Assembly: GCA_003254905.1 (NCBI GenBank)
Contig: QANU01010637.1
Span: forward strand, 207,919-271,918
Source of the DNA: Nissolia schottii
Taxonomy: Eukaryota > Streptophyta > Magnoliopsida > Fabales > Fabaceae
Direction of reading: 5' to 3'
DNA: 64,000 nucleotides
In this document: one piece after another, positions 50,558-63,024 of the stretch
Layout of the letters: the number at the start of each line of letters is the position of its first letter
Numbering within the stretch: position 1 is the stretch's first letter
Program-made: the position numbers and the translations under genes
Notes under the pieces: generated by a model
Database searches by the model: none
Seen by the model: only the letters and a program-made list of their open reading frames with translations
What the model was told of the DNA's origin: nothing

Positions 50558-52450
50558 TCACTGGTACCATATTGAAACATCTGGCTGCTTGTGAAGTGGA
50601 TCCATCCCTATTGCTCCTTGCATATCCTCCTTGAAATCATAGGTTCCTAAATCACAAGGAGATCCAAACATCAAATTGAAGTTGCTGCTGCTGTTGTGGT
50701 TGTGGTTGTGGTGGTTGCTGATGTTGGTGGTGGTGGTGGCGGTGTCAAAAGGCGAGTTCATGGCCTTGAACCGGTCGAATTGACCTTCCTCTCGCGCAAA
50801 GAAGTTTCCCTCCATCACCATTCCCTGACCGGGGAAGAAGTTTTCCTGCTGTTGCTGAATGCCGTGCTGTGGAATGTTCTGATTCTCTGCTGCAGCAGCT
50901 ACACAGTTATTGGAACCGAAGTTATTGGAACTCACGTTCTTGGTTCCGACGACATTCGAATCGTAGATTGACATGAGATCGTTGATCATCTTCTGGCCGT
51001 CCTCCGGAACACCGAGGCCGGTTAAATCGATTGTGGGCGGAATGAAACCAGCAGACTGAGCTGTAGCATTGGGCTGAACAAAGGACTGAGGGAATATGAC
51101 AGGCTTAACCTCGTTGACATGGAAGTTAGGACCGCTATAATCCGCGGCGCTGCTTCTGTATGGACAGTTCAGTTGGTGATTGTCCCTAGAAGACCTGTCC
51201 TGGAAACCAAGGCGGGCTTCGCTGTAAGGGCACTGAGGGTGCTCACATGTGTAGATTTTCTGATCCACCATCATGTTGAAGTCGCTGGCGACCTTCCTCT
51301 TCCGAATGAAATCCAAGTTTGTGACGACCTCTCCCTTGATCGGAAGAGAGGGTTTCTCAAACGGCAGCCTTCCCCTCATTCTGTCCATCCCGAGATTGGA
51401 CGGGTGAAGGTTCTCAGGTTTCCGGTCTTCAACGTCGAAGTTCGACTCATTCTCAGCACCGTCGACATCATACTCATTGCAATCATTGATGATCAATGAA
51501 CCACTGCCCCCCGCGGAAGACAACGGTGGACAGTAATCGGGATATTTCTCCCGAGCCAAGGCCTCCTCTTGATTGATGATGGCGAGCCAGGTCGCGCTTT
51601 CTTTGGCCGTCATTTTGTCCTGAAGGCATTTGGACTGCCTCACAAGCTTGCGAATCTTGGCTATATCAGGGGACATGTGCTTGATAACTGCAGTTAGCAC
51701 GCCGACCTTCCAAGCCTTCTTCAGGTCATGAGGCTTCTTGTAAGGCGGAGGGCCTTGATCTTTTGGCAAGCCGATTTGGGGCCACCAATCTTCGTTCCCT
51801 GAGGGCCACCACGGCGGAGGAACACCCTTCTCCAACGGGAATCGCCTCTGAGGGGGATCGCAGTGCTGCATAAGCGCAGACAAGAGAGAACCCAAGGTTG
51901 TGTCCTGCAGCTCTTGCAAGGTGTGAGGAGTCGGACCGATAGCATTGCATCCATCGTTTTTTCCTGGGATAGCATTGTCGGCTTGATACTTGGCTATGGC
52001 AGCGGGACCGTTGCGATCAAACCTAACCTTGTCCTTCCACCACTCACGGAGATTGTCAGATGCCCCAGTCACTGGCTTCCCCTTCTCAGGAATTATCCCG
52101 TAAACGAACCCTTGCGCCTTGCAAACCTCCATCATCTTCAGCATGTACTTCAAGATCCCGTCTTGAGCCCTTGACATCTTCTTCCTCCTCGCTTGCTCCT
52201 GGGACTGCCTTTGCTTCGCCGCATCGATCCCTTCCTTTGGCTTGCTTTGCTCTTTCAGCCGCTTGTGCTTCATCTTGTCCCTCCACATCCTCCTCTCGAG
52301 CTCGTCCAATTCGATCTCTTCGTCGCTGTAATCGTCCTCAACCACTGCGTCCGGTTCAGTCTGCCTGACAGCCACATCCCCTTCCCCGAGGGGACCACCG
52401 CAGAAAACATCCAAATCACCGCAAAACCCCATGTCATCAAACATCATCAT
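50558..52450 (-). CDS. EIL1: EIN3/EIL1 ethylene-response transcription factor, 630 aa
   Basis: The uninterrupted coding region starts [20 protein letters not shown]. The frame extends to a Met at 52507, but the family start is the Met at 52450. Length equals Arabidopsis EIN3/EIL1 (about 600-630 aa). An acidic N-terminal segment ([18 protein letters not shown], 37-54) is followed by a basic cluster ([13 protein letters not shown]), the helical DNA-binding core (about 80-310), the Pro-rich loop [15 protein letters not shown] and a second basic region [10 protein letters not shown] (241-250), whose lysines correspond to the residue altered in ein3-3. The C-terminus is Asn/Gln/His-rich. The nuclear protein activates ERF1-type genes and is controlled mainly by EBF1/2-mediated degradation. 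The neighbouring LRR pseudokinase and NHL13 support EIL1 over EIN3, by synteny. Confidence 0.96.
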   Translation of the reverse strand: MMMFDDMGFCGDLDVFCGGPLGEGDVAVRQTEPDAVVEDDYSDEEIELDELERRMWRDKMKHKRLKEQSKPKEGIDAAKQRQSQEQARRKKMSRAQDGILKYMLKMMEVCKAQGFVYGIIPEKGKPVTGASDNLREWWKDKVRFDRNGPAAIAKYQADNAIPGKNDGCNAIGPTPHTLQELQDTTLGSLLSALMQHCDPPQRRFPLEKGVPPPWWPSGNEDWWPQIGLPKDQGPPPYKKPHDLKKAWKVGVLTAVIKHMSPDIAKIRKLVRQSKCLQDKMTAKESATWLAIINQEEALAREKYPDYCPPLSSAGGSGSLIINDCNEYDVDGAENESNFDVEDRKPENLHPSNLGMDRMRGRLPFEKPSLPIKGEVVTNLDFIRKRKVASDFNMMVDQKIYTCEHPQCPYSEARLGFQDRSSRDNHQLNCPYRSSAADYSGPNFHVNEVKPVIFPQSFVQPNATAQSAGFIPPTIDLTGLGVPEDGQKMINDLMSIYDSNVVGTKNVSSNNFGSNNCVAAAAENQNIPQHGIQQQQENFFPGQGMVMEGNFFAREEGQFDRFKAMNSPFDTATTTTNISNHHNHNHNSSSNFNLMFGSPCDLGTYDFKEDMQGAIGMDPLHKQPDVSIWYQ

Positions 52451-53642
52451 CTTTGATTCAACTTGTAATCTTTGGATGAAGCGACAAAACGGGTTTTCAA
52501 ATATCACCCCCCTCCTTCAGCACTATACAAATCAACAAATTCTTGAGATTTCAAAGAACTTTATACCTGTCAAAAGAAATTGAACCAAAAAAAACACACA
52601 GAACAATTAAGAAGGTACAAAGATCAGATAAAACTTCCAGATTAAGAGAATATCAGAAAGCATCAAATCTGCATCCAAATCTTAATAAGAGATTTAATAG
52701 CCACACAATTTTCATCATCAGATACCTCTTTCATTCTCATCCATCAATATTGGATACTAATCACCAAAAAGAAATCATAAAATTAGAGCTTTTAATCAGA
52801 AAACTGCAATCCATCAACACACTTTAAAAGATCAGGGCTGTCCTGATTGACCAGATCTAATTAAACATTAAAATAACAAGTAACATAAACACAGAACATA
52901 GTTCAATGATAATTCAAAACCCAAAAATTAAATTAAATTAAAAGATTCTCTATTCAATCAAACCATTCATCAAACAGTAGACAGGTGAAACAGAACAAAG
53001 CAGGTTACAGGGGGAAAAAAACTTCCAAATAATATCAGCAAAACTGATCAAAACAAGTTATGAAGAGAGGATCTGAGAGCAAGACCAAATCCATCAGAGA
53101 CCCCCATAAGAACCATAAACAACATCAGAAAACTAAGAACATCTACGAAAATCCAAAAAATTAAAAATAAACAGAACAGAACAGAGCTGAACAGAACATC
53201 AAGAGCTATGAAAAGATCAAAACAGGGTATAGTGGAACCATAATCAAATATAAAACAACCACCCCAGCAACAAAAACACACACACACACACAAAAAAAAA
53301 AAAAACAGAACCCCACAAATTGTATTGACCAAGCAGCTAAAAGAAAAGAGCTGAACAGTGAAAAAAATCAATTTTTTTTCTTGTTGGAGGAGGAAGCTTA
53401 CCAGAATAATCCAGAAATGATGTGTGGTCAACAGAGGTCAATATGTGGAGAAGAAGAAGAAGAATAGGAGGAGGAGGCTATTTCCGAGAGCGGAGAAAAG
53501 AGAGAGGAGAAGAAAACCGAAGGAGGAGGAAAGGGAAGAAGAATTGAAGAGAGAGAGAGAGAAAAAGGGGAAGCTGAGAAGAAAGAGGGAGAGAGAGGGG
53601 GAAAGGGGACAGAGTGTTTAGCATTATCCTGCTTATATTATT
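52451..53642 (-). promoter_or_regulatory. Predicted 5' UTR, leader intron and promoter of EIL1
   Basis: On the minus strand a donor CTG/GTAAGC (GT at 53401-53400) and an acceptor TTGACAG (AG at 52568-52567) frame a predicted leader intron of 835 bp. The first leader exon is a dense CT tract (gagagagagag on the plus strand, 53450-53610). A TATA-like TAATATAAGC lies at 53631-53640, about 30 bp before it. Intron-derived open frames inside are ignored. Confidence 0.6.
53274..53292. repeat. (CA)n microsatellite in the EIL1 leader intron
   Basis: About eight to nine CA units are followed by an A-run. Confidence 0.85.
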
Positions 53643-54689
53643 GCTTTAAGAAGTGTTGGTGAATGTGAAAGTGCTGGGGCCCACTGTTGGAGTTAAAAAA
53701 ATAAAAAAATGAATTTTTCTTTTTTAAAATAACCCACCAAAATTGAAGGAGTAATTGGAGTGTGCAAGGATATTATAATTAAATATCTTGTGTTTATGAA
53801 CCTTGGTTAGGTTAATCCCATCTCAACCTTGGAATGATCAGTTATCATTATTTTATTTATTATTTAGTCAGTTATTATTTATTGTGAATTTAATTTATTT
53901 ATATTGATTCTGTAAAGTTTTTTTTTTAACCTTGAGGTTTAACGCGGTTGGTAATTAAAATTTTTAAACATTTAATCAATAATTTGATTCTTAATGAATG
54001 TCTCATAATTAAAAATGTACTTATTTTAATAAACTCAAACTCTGATAAGAATTAATCATTATTTTAAAGGGTAAATATTATTTCTAGTGGTAAATATGTT
54101 TGGTGAGAAAAAAAATGTATTTTTTTGTCATTCAATCAAATTTTTTATATTGCCAAAAATATATTTGACTCTTACTATATTATTTTAAAAGTCATGTATA
54201 TGAGATGATTCAATTGAATGTCAATCAATTTATAAAAATAAATTAATATTATTGTATGAGCTTACTTTTTATGCACCCTCAATGTATTATAAACTAATCG
54301 GTCCAATTAATTTTATATGATCATTCAATTATATGCGATCGTATTAGTAAAAATAATTTACTATGTCTCTTATTATCTGAAAATTCTCACATACACCACA
54401 TAATTATATTATAGTCAAATTTTGTTTTGCACTACATCTATACGTATAAATTAAAAAATTTAATCTCGTCATAAAAGATTTAAAAATTTAATTGTTATAA
54501 AATGACATTATAAATCTATTTTATTCTATTATTCAATTAAATCGTGATACGTAAGTAAAAATGGACAAATATTTCTCATATTACTTGAAAAATCATGCAT
54601 ATGAAATGATTTGATTGAATAATAGTGTAAAATTAGATAAATGGATCATCTCATGTTCAAAATAGTTATGTTTGGTCATTTTAAGAAGA

Positions 54690-54856
54690 GTTTAATTTTG
54701 ATACAAAAGTTTCACATGGTTGGCAATCAATTCATTTAGTTTGGATGATCTTTCAATGAGTGAGTGTAATAGTCAATCATATTTCCTGATTTATCGTATA
54801 TGATTAGATGACAATGTAAAACTCTTTTACACTGTCAATACATTACAACTAAATCC
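54690..54856. mobile_element. MITE-like repeat, copy 1 of a pair
   Basis: It begins gtttaattttgatacaaaag and ends near ctaaatcc. The inner words tatatgattagatgacaatg and aaaactcttttacactgtca recur almost unchanged at 63025-63204, in the same orientation. Weak inverted ends suggest a MITE. Confidence 0.6.
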
Positions 54857-56888
54857 TTTTAAGAAAGAGAAAAATACAAACATCTAATTATTTCGATTAT
54901 TTCTCTTTTAAGATCATCATTTTGAACATTTGTTGATTCATTCCTGTAAAATCAGTGAATCTATACAATAAGGCAATGAGAACTCCCTTAAAAAAATTAT
55001 CATTTAGTGTCCAAATTTCACTTTTACTTTTATCCTAACTCAATTTTTTTTTCAATCTTTCTTAAAAGAAAATAAAAATTATCCACCCTCTACACCGACC
55101 ATCAGTTTTCATCTTTTTGTGTTTGTCCTTTATTTCCTTCTATTTTTTTATATATTTTCTTATTTATTCTATTTTGTTTTTATCAACAACTCGTAAAAAG
55201 AGTAAGATACAAGCGCATGCAACCCAATAGCAGTAATTAAATTGGCAAATTAATCTCTTAATATTATCGTATTGATGATATTATTATATGGTGATGGATG
55301 ATGATGGAAGAAGCAACTGTTTTTGTGTGTGTGGGTGGGGCCCACATGTGTCTCGTCGGTTTGTAGATTATTGATAAGGCCACCTGACCAATTATGAAGT
55401 CCACACACTCTCAAACAAATACCCCTTCTCAGTGGGTGACTCACTGAGTGGAACATACTGTTTCGGAAAAGAAAAAAGAAAAAAAAATGCCTTTTTTTTT
55501 TCCCACTTTGCCTTTTTTTCCTTTTTTTTTTTCATCTCATACCAATCTAATAATTTGTTTTTAATTTAATTAGAGTTAGACATTAGACATATACACCGCA
55601 CTTTATATTTTCACATCTTTTTACTCCTTTTTTGAAAAGATTCTCTTTTTCTTTGTTTTTTTTCTTCTTCTCTCGTGTGGATAATAATTTTGCCAAAAGT
55701 GAAAATGTCCTTGATTATCATCTTTGCATTTTCAATCTTTCGTCACTCACTTGTCAGTCGAGGTTAGTTGGTACTTTCATTCAATGGATATAATAACAAT
55801 ATTGTTATTGGCTAAAAAGGGAAAACTTATAATACAGAGATTTTTAATCCTCGTTATATATATGTTGGATACGAATTTTTTACATCGTGCCAAAATTTGT
55901 TAAGCCGTTTCCCAATATGTTTATTTTGTGTGTTGTTATAATTACCTCGGGGTCATGACATATGACACTTTAATAAAATACACATGTATCAATGAACTCA
56001 ACACTGAGAATTACTAAATTAACCTTATTCAATTTTGGACTATGGGAGTTGATTAATGAAAAATGTTATTTTTGTTATTTTTATGAGAGGTTATAATTGA
56101 AAGTTTAACGATAAAATTTACATGGAAAAGTGAGAGTAAAGCTAGTAATATTTGATAAGTGAAAAGACCACATTTTATTTATTTATTTTTTAGTTGTTTT
56201 GTATATATTTATTTTGTGTGTGAGATTGTCGATTCACACTTTATTTATTATTAAATGAGATGACAATGTAATTTACACTTTAATGAGATATTATTTTATG
56301 ATAGATGAAAAGTGAGTCGATATTATGTGCTATGACTGCACATATTTTTTCCATTTATTTCTAGGAGAATTTTGGTTTTTTTAATCGTTATTGTATTTGT
56401 ATCCATCAAATAAATAATATGTTGTAACAAATAATAATAATATCTTGATATTCTTGTGAATAATAAAATGCTTCCATTTCAATCGTTAAAATAATATAAA
56501 AAATTGCACAAAGTGGGAAATGAATATAAAACTACTAAAATGCTACCTATCTATGATGTACAAGTATTAATAAAAATGATTTTTTTATTATTACCATGTT
56601 AATTTTAATGACCTACCAAATTCATCTTACATCAAATCTAGATCATATTTCTGGCGCATCTACGAAAAGCAGTTAACATTTTTGCAAGACTAAAATGCTA
56701 ATCAATAAATTTATATAGTAGATTTGTAATATACGAATAAGTTTTATCACATTATTATTTAAATTGGAAATTAATAATTACATTTGGAAAAATAAATAAA
56801 AATATCTAAATATTTTCTTTAAATCTTTGATTTGATTTCTTTCTATTATTCATTAGTTATATAGCAATAAAAATTAAAAAAATAACTC

Positions 56889-56889
<1 letters not shown>

Positions 56890-56927
<38 letters not shown>
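56890..56927. repeat. (TTA)n microsatellite
   Basis: About twelve to thirteen perfect TTA units. Confidence 0.9.
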
Positions 56928-56928
<1 letters not shown>

Positions 56929-58369
56929 ATTTTTAGTTTTGCTGATGTACCTATGTATGCAGGTCAAAAAGTATTTAATGTTTTTATTAAATATATTTTT
57001 TATTATTTGAAGAAATAAATAATAAATATTATTATTAGCAATAAATATTTTCATTTTTATTCAATGATTTTTTAGATTTATTTATTTATTTATTTCCCTA
57101 AAAATACTAGATAGCAAACCCTTATTTTTTTTTATTTGAGACATTATTTCATCTATAGACTATACATTAATATAAAAATGATCCCCAAAAAAAAATTTAT
57201 TTTGGTAACCAATTTGTTTACCCTTTTCTTCTTTTACATAATTACTGTTATTCTTTTGTTTTTTTGTAAATTTTCTTTTTTCGCATTTCACTCAAACTAC
57301 TTCATCTTAAATTCTTAAATCATTCCCGACTAAAGCACCGGTGCCTATTAAGCAACGACTAGTTGTTATAATAATTACACCATTGTTGGTAGTTTATCAT
57401 TTCTCAACACATAATATCAATTTTTTTTTTAAAAATATAAATTACACTCTCCTCCATTCTATTTTAAAAACATAGACTTCACTTCCCATAAAAATAAAAG
57501 TAAGTTACAATTTAATCATTTTTTTACTAAAATACTGTTCACAAATAAATTTTCACATTAAAACATATTTAACAAAATAAAATAATATAAATTATAATAA
57601 TATAAAAGTATTTATACATAATTACAATAATTATTTAAAACTTATTATATTGATAAAATAAGTTATTAATTAAAAAAACATAATAATTTTAAAAGAAAAT
57701 ATTTAGTATTTTCTTAACAATTGATCATTTAAAAATATCCATGTATATATTATTATTTTAAAATTAATTTTTAAAAAATAATTAATTTTTTCTTTTAAAA
57801 TTATCATAAATTGTTAATTCTTAGTTAATAATTTATTATTTCAATAGAATAATTTTATACAATTTTTTTATTATAATCATGTATTAATACTTTTATATTA
57901 TTATTAGTCATAACTTTTATTTTATTAAAAAATAATTTGTATAACTATTTATGAATGATGTATTGATAAAAAAAATGTGAATAATAATTAAAGTGTAACT
58001 TACTTTTATTTGTTAAGGAGGGGGTGTATATTTTTAAGATGGAGGAAAAATGGAGTATAATTTAAACAATTTTTAAAGGAGTTGTATTTCACTCAAAAGG
58101 CTTATTTGGTAATGTTGTAGATCTTTAAAAGTTGTTGTAATTCTCTATAAAAATACTCTTGAAAAGGATAATTTTACTCTTTTGCCCCTGTTACACAAAC
58201 TAATTACCAAAATATCTCTATTTCAAAACATATTACAGGAGTACCACGGTTTTGGCTGACGTGGCCTCGGTGAGTGAATAGCGTGTGTATAGTGGTTGTA
58301 TAATGCAAAGCATGGTGATGTGAACTTATGTGAACTAAGTGTCTCACATTTTGGTATTTCAAAAGTTCT

Positions 58370-58413
58370 AGTCCCACATTGGTTAGATCACAAACCTTTT
58401 AAGTGTTTATATA
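58370..58413 (+). promoter_or_regulatory. USE-like and TATA elements resembling a plant snRNA-type promoter
   Basis: The sequence agtcccacattg (58370-58381) differs by one base from the plant upstream sequence element RTCCCACATCG of snRNA genes. A TATATA (58408-58413) follows after 26 bases, a spacing close to the short Pol III (U6-type) arrangement. An oligo-T (58552-58556) lies about 140 bp downstream. Similar TCCCACAT-TATA pairs also occur in some plant LTRs, so function is not shown. Confidence 0.4.
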
Positions 58414-58436
58414 CATTTAGTAGTTGTTGTATTAGT

Positions 58437-58556
58437 AAAAATAGTTGAGAAGGAAGTTGGGCTCGCGGGCATGAGTCCAAGCTGTTTGAGCTCTTTGAAG
58501 TGCAAATCAATGGATTTGTCCCCCGCGCGCACGATAAAGAGCGTCTCGGTCTTTTT
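58437..58556 (+). ncRNA. Hypothetical short RNA behind the USE/TATA cassette
   Basis: If transcribed from about 24 bases after the TATA to the T5 run, a GC-rich RNA of about 118 nt would result. Its segments gctcgcggg (58461-58469) and cccgcgcgc (58522-58530) can pair over eight of nine bases. It does not resemble U1-U6, U6atac, U3, 7SL or a tRNA as I know them. Speculative. Confidence 0.15.
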
Positions 58557-59240
58557 ACAAAATTATTTTTTGAATTTTTACAGCTTACATAAGAAACCAT
58601 ATTTTTCACATGTGCCTAAACAAATTAACAAAATTTATAAATGTAGTTACAATGACTTATTAGAATAACTAAAATAATTTTAATTATTTTAATTATATTT
58701 TTCTTTAAACCACATTCGCCACCCCGTTAGGCTAATTTGTGTTGTATTCGCCAAACCCGTAGGCGAATTTATGTTGAATTCGCCAACCGTGTTGGCCACG
58801 TCAGCCAAAACCGTGGTACTCTTGTAATATGTTTCGAAATAGGGGTATTTTGGTAATTACTTTGTCTGACAGGGGCAACCGAGTAAAATTGTCCTTGAAA
58901 AGTCCTAATAGTGTTTGGTAAAATAATCCAAATGTTACTTTCAATAAGTAGAAGTCATAAGAATAATGTTTAGTAAGTATATCATTAATTATTTTTAAAA
59001 TATAAAATGACTATAAAATACATAATTTTTTAAATATATATTTTTATTTTTCCATTAATTAATATATATTGATATTGAGTTTTTATTAAAATTTAAGATT
59101 ATATCAATTTTTTTTAAGTTTTTGAGAATTCTAAAAAACTTCTTTTGAAAACTCGCAAGAACGGCTTTTGAGCAAAAGCTCAATTTTTTTTTGTTTACCA
59201 AATACAAAATATTAGTTTATGCTTTTTGAGAGTGAGAACA

Positions 59241-62200
59241 TGTAACATCCCAGTTTTCCTTAGGCAAGATTTCGCATAATAAACTCGTGAACGAACTCCA
59301 TCAGAGGTTGGAAGCGTGAGTTGTAGGTGTCCGTCAAGCACCGGATGTGCGGGACTATGTGGCTGAGGTGGATAAGTGCGGCGTTAGGGAGAATCTGAAA
59401 GGAATAGAAGGAGTATAGAGTACCAAGAAGCTTAGGAATAAAAGAGGATGCTCGGGAACGCTAGCCACGCTGGACACGTCAAGAAGGTAGAAGCCTGATT
59501 ACCTCGGACTCGAGTGTCTGTAGAAATTATTCTGTTTGGTATTTCCAAATTCTACTGACACTCAAATGATTCCTCTCGACCCCTAGAAATGGATGAAAAA
59601 CTTAAAGTGTCGGAAAAACGGAAATCGGGTCAGTTTCGGACGATTCCGCAGACACTAGAACAGTCCCGTTTAGCCCCGTCTAGCCAGTAGAACTGAGCAG
59701 AGAGTCTCAAGTCTCTGGGAATCCAACTTGTACCGGGAGAAAGTCCCAAATACCTTAGATTGGCCCCACAACCTTATTGGGAAGTTTGGGAGATAGCAAA
59801 ACCGTAAGCGGAACGGTTGTCCGCAGACGCGGGAGCTTAACGATGTATTAAAGGTATCTGTGAAAAATACTCCTCCGGAGAAAAATTCACAAACACCTTC
59901 TAAAAATAATATTCTTAGGAAGGGGGTAATTAGAGGATCGCGACGGTACAAGCGGAATATTTTTCGGACGACCGTGCGCGACGCACCGGGACTGCGAACG
60001 ATCAAAAACGAGCGAAACGGGACCGAGGTGGGGCCCAATCTGATTTAGCACGTGGGGAGGCAGATATTTTCAAGAAAAGGCAGATATTTTCAAGAAAAAT
60101 AATTAAATATGCCTTGATGTGACTTGATTTGACCTAGGTATTATCCAAATCAATTAAATAAATAGAAAATGAAATTAAAATGGCATTTTGGTAATTTTGG
60201 GCCAAGGGCAAAATGGTAAAGTGGCAATCAGCTCTTGGGCTATAAATACCACCCCAAAACCGAAAATGACATGAAAAATTGGAATCCTTGCCAGAACTCT
60301 GTCCGTTTGTCGATCGACTGCTGTTCTGACAAACCGGAGACCCAGACACCGCCTGCCTTAAACCCAGTTCACTTCCTCCACGAATCCCCTAACCCTTAGC
60401 CACGAAAATCACTCCAAGAACCCATGGAAAGCTGCAGCAAATTCGGACATGAGGAGCTAGGAGGCAGCCAAGCAAGCTAGGAGCAAGCCGGAACCGTCGG
60501 CACCACGGTAACGGTGGGTAAACCTAACATAACCACTGTCTATGTGGTCTAGGACGCTTGAGTTTCATTTGTGATGTGTTCTATGTTAGATTATGCTAGG
60601 TTTTCTTATTTGATGCCTCTTTGTTCTTATTGAATGCCTCTTTGATGAATTGTTAGGTGAATATGTGCTTTATGTGTCAGATATGCTATATGCTTTGTGA
60701 CTAGACGGTTAGGAGAATATGAACTTGATTATGGAAATGATTTTTGGATGTTTGAAAGTATGTTTATGGCTATTAGAAATTGGTTGGAAATGATGAAAGA
60801 AATGTTCTAAGGATTGATGTTTAGGAACCTTGTAGAACATGGAATATTGCAGGAATTAGGAGCTGAAATTCGTCAGGGTGCACTGAGCGGTCTGACGAAG
60901 GCCAGAACTCCCTTTTCGAAAATTATCAATTTTTATGTGTACAAAAACATTTCTTAAAACATAATTTTTATACTGCTTGCAATTATCCATGGATCTACTG
61001 ATTTTATTAAGTATGTTATGATTTAAGGATTTATGTTTAAATGTTTTAAGGTATGACAAGATCATGAAATAAAGCTTTATGTTTAATGCTTATGGACTGT
61101 AAATAAAATGGACTGGATTTGATGAACTGTAATGATGAATGCTATGTGATTATGTGTCATGGAAAAGGGTTTTACAAAAAGGAAAGGAAAAAGAAAAGAA
61201 AAGAAAGGAAAGGAAAAGGAAAGGTATCGGGCATGACGTCACTAAGTCCCAAAAAGGAAAGGAAAGAAAGGAAAAAAGGAATCTTTTCCTAGCTGTGCGT
61301 AATAGCTGGCAGGAAGGGCAAGTTGAACCCTGGGCATGCCTTGTCCCTAGCATAAGGACGGGGTAGGGTCCCCTCGCCACCCCTAGCATAAGGGTGGATT
61401 CTCCTATCGTGAGCTACTGAGGTTTAGCGCGGCCCAGTCCTCACGATACTGAGACAACAAGGAAGCCTGTCGCGGTAGGCCACCGTTACGGGGGGGTTGA
61501 GCTTGAAGTAATTGCTCTAAGTGATATAACTGTACATAAGTGAATGTGTGAAGAAGCTTATAATTAAAATGGGCACGGTTATAAGTGGACGCACACGGAA
61601 GCTTATTATGTGATTATGTGAATTATGTGATTATGTGAACTTAGGAAGTAAGATAGAGAACAGATGACTTAGTAATGAAGAGTAGGCTCCCCAGTCACCT
61701 AGTAAATTAGATAAAGCTGCTCAGGCTTAGTATGGATTAAAATAGAAGGTAGGGACATAGTATAACTGTGACACTTAGAGACCCCCTGAGCGGCGGAATC
61801 ATAATTGAGTGTAATACAAGTAGCGAGACCGAAGGTAACCCACTGAGAACCCAGTGTTCTCATCCCCCACTTCTTTATGGTTCTAGGTGAGCACGATGAG
61901 GATAGGGAAGACGTCCGAGCAGACAGGCAACACGAGGGACGAGGAGAGGAGCTACAGGAGATAGAACCCTTCCAAGGGAGGACAGCTGAAGATCAGACGA
62001 TTAGCTAGTAGAGGACATATGTGTATTTGTATTTCTATGTGATGTTTGTGCTTGATACTTATAATACTATGTAAATATTGCTTATGAATGTATGGAGGAC
62101 CATGGTTTGTTATCTTGGCGGGTACTAATGATATCTTTATTTATCGTTACACATGCTATGTTTCCGTTCAAAATGCATGTTCTAAACGCAACAAGGCTCC

Positions 62201-62366
62201 TAATTTACTCTATGTGACGTATAAAGAAAGTTTAAATTTGGTCCATATTTTGGGTAGCAATATTTTTAAAAGAATACATGGGACTAAGTAATCCCCACCA
62301 AAGCAGATAACAACCTAGTGAGCATTGTTTGCGACGTACGCGTGAACAGTTAGCTAGGGTGTTACA
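59241..62366. mobile_element. Solo LTR of a large LTR retrotransposon, 3126 bp, with target duplication
   Basis: The block begins tgtaacatcccag and ends gggtgttaca, i.e. TG...CA with inverted tips. It is flanked on both sides by the identical pentamer gaaca (59236-59240 and 62367-62371). It is much more GC-rich than its surroundings and contains a TATA (ctataaata, near 60240), an A/G-rich tract (61175-61275) and no gag/pol frames. One long LTR with a perfect 5-bp duplication is the signature of intra-element recombination. The long LTR and its tips suggest a Ty3/gypsy chromovirus of the Tekay type, from memory only. Confidence 0.85.
61175..61280 (+). repeat. aaagg-type purine tract inside the LTR
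   Basis: Irregular repeats of aaagg/aaaag lie in two blocks around a short mixed segment (tatcgggcatgacgtcacta). Confidence 0.8.
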
Positions 62367-62461
62367 GAACACCTCCTCAAATAGCTTTATCGAACCAAAC
62401 CCTAAACTGTTAGTATTTAAAGTTGTATGAATGAGTTCATTGAGTCTCTAAATTTAACAAA

Positions 62462-62992
62462 GGTTTGAATATGTTTTAGGTCTTTGACAAATTTTGGAGA
62501 TTTTGTTTAGGTTTCTAAATTTTTTTTGGGTCTAAACATATTAGAAATATTTGATTTTAATCCTTGTTATCAGTGGAACTCTATTAACTACTGACGTGAC
62601 TAACAAACTGTCTCATCAATAGTGCTATGTGAACAAAATAGACTTACCTAACTCACGATCAAGTTCAAATTGACCCATAATTCGCTATTTGACCCGAATT
62701 TTTCCTAAAATCACGACCCACACATGATCCCAATTTGGGTAAAATAGCGAGTTATTGATAAGTTTGGGCTGAGTTATAGTCAAGTAGGTTTATTTTATTC
62801 ACATGACACTTTGTTAGCTACATCAATTGTTAACAAAGTCTTAATAATGACAAAGACTAAAATCAAATTATTTATAATATGTTAGAGACTAAAACTAAAT
62901 AATTTTAATATGTTTGAACCAAATTTAAAAGAAATTAGGAATTTAAACCAAATTTCATAAATTTCTCAGAACCCAATTAAGGATTTAATGTG
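62462..62992. mobile_element. Non-autonomous TIR element, about 530 bp, related to the 40650 element
   Basis: The left end reads ggtttgaatatgttttaggt and then tttgacaaattttggagatt. The right end, reversed, reads ccttaattgggttctgagaa and then atttatgaaatttggtttaa. Inner arms repeat gtctaaacatatt against aatatgtttgaac. The interior contains an internal inverted pair (aattcgctattt near 62680 and aaatagcgagtt near 62740). No coding capacity. Confidence 0.5.
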
Positions 62993-63024
62993 TCACATTA
63001 GTTTGTTACCACATATTTTGTAGA

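Larger units (their letters stand above)
53643..58160. other. Intergenic AT-rich sequence
   Basis: No gene was found. A repeat copy lies at 54690-54856 and a TTA microsatellite at 56890-56927. A 21-base imperfect palindrome (ctcagtgggtgactcactgag) lies at 55427-55447. The 57400-58000 part is very AT-rich. Confidence 0.5.
58161..58902. mobile_element. Long-TIR element (about 740 bp) carrying a promoter-like cassette
   Basis: Arms of about 107 bp at 58161-58266 and 58794-58902 are inverted copies with few differences (gtaccacggttttggctgac against gtcagccaaaaccgtggtac, and taattaccaaaatatctcta against taggggtattttggtaatta). Arms this long are typical of Mutator-like non-autonomous elements. The interior has tandem aattcgcc words near the right arm and a small-nuclear-RNA-like promoter (listed separately). 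No transposase is encoded. Confidence 0.75.

Noticed and set aside
55427..55447. Imperfect palindrome ctcagtgggtgactcactgag as a regulatory operator
   Set aside because: There is no gene nearby, and a single short palindrome in 64 kb is expected by chance.
59670..60048. 122-codon minus-strand frame
   Set aside because: It lies entirely within the solo LTR and its apparent complexity reflects GC-rich LTR sequence.
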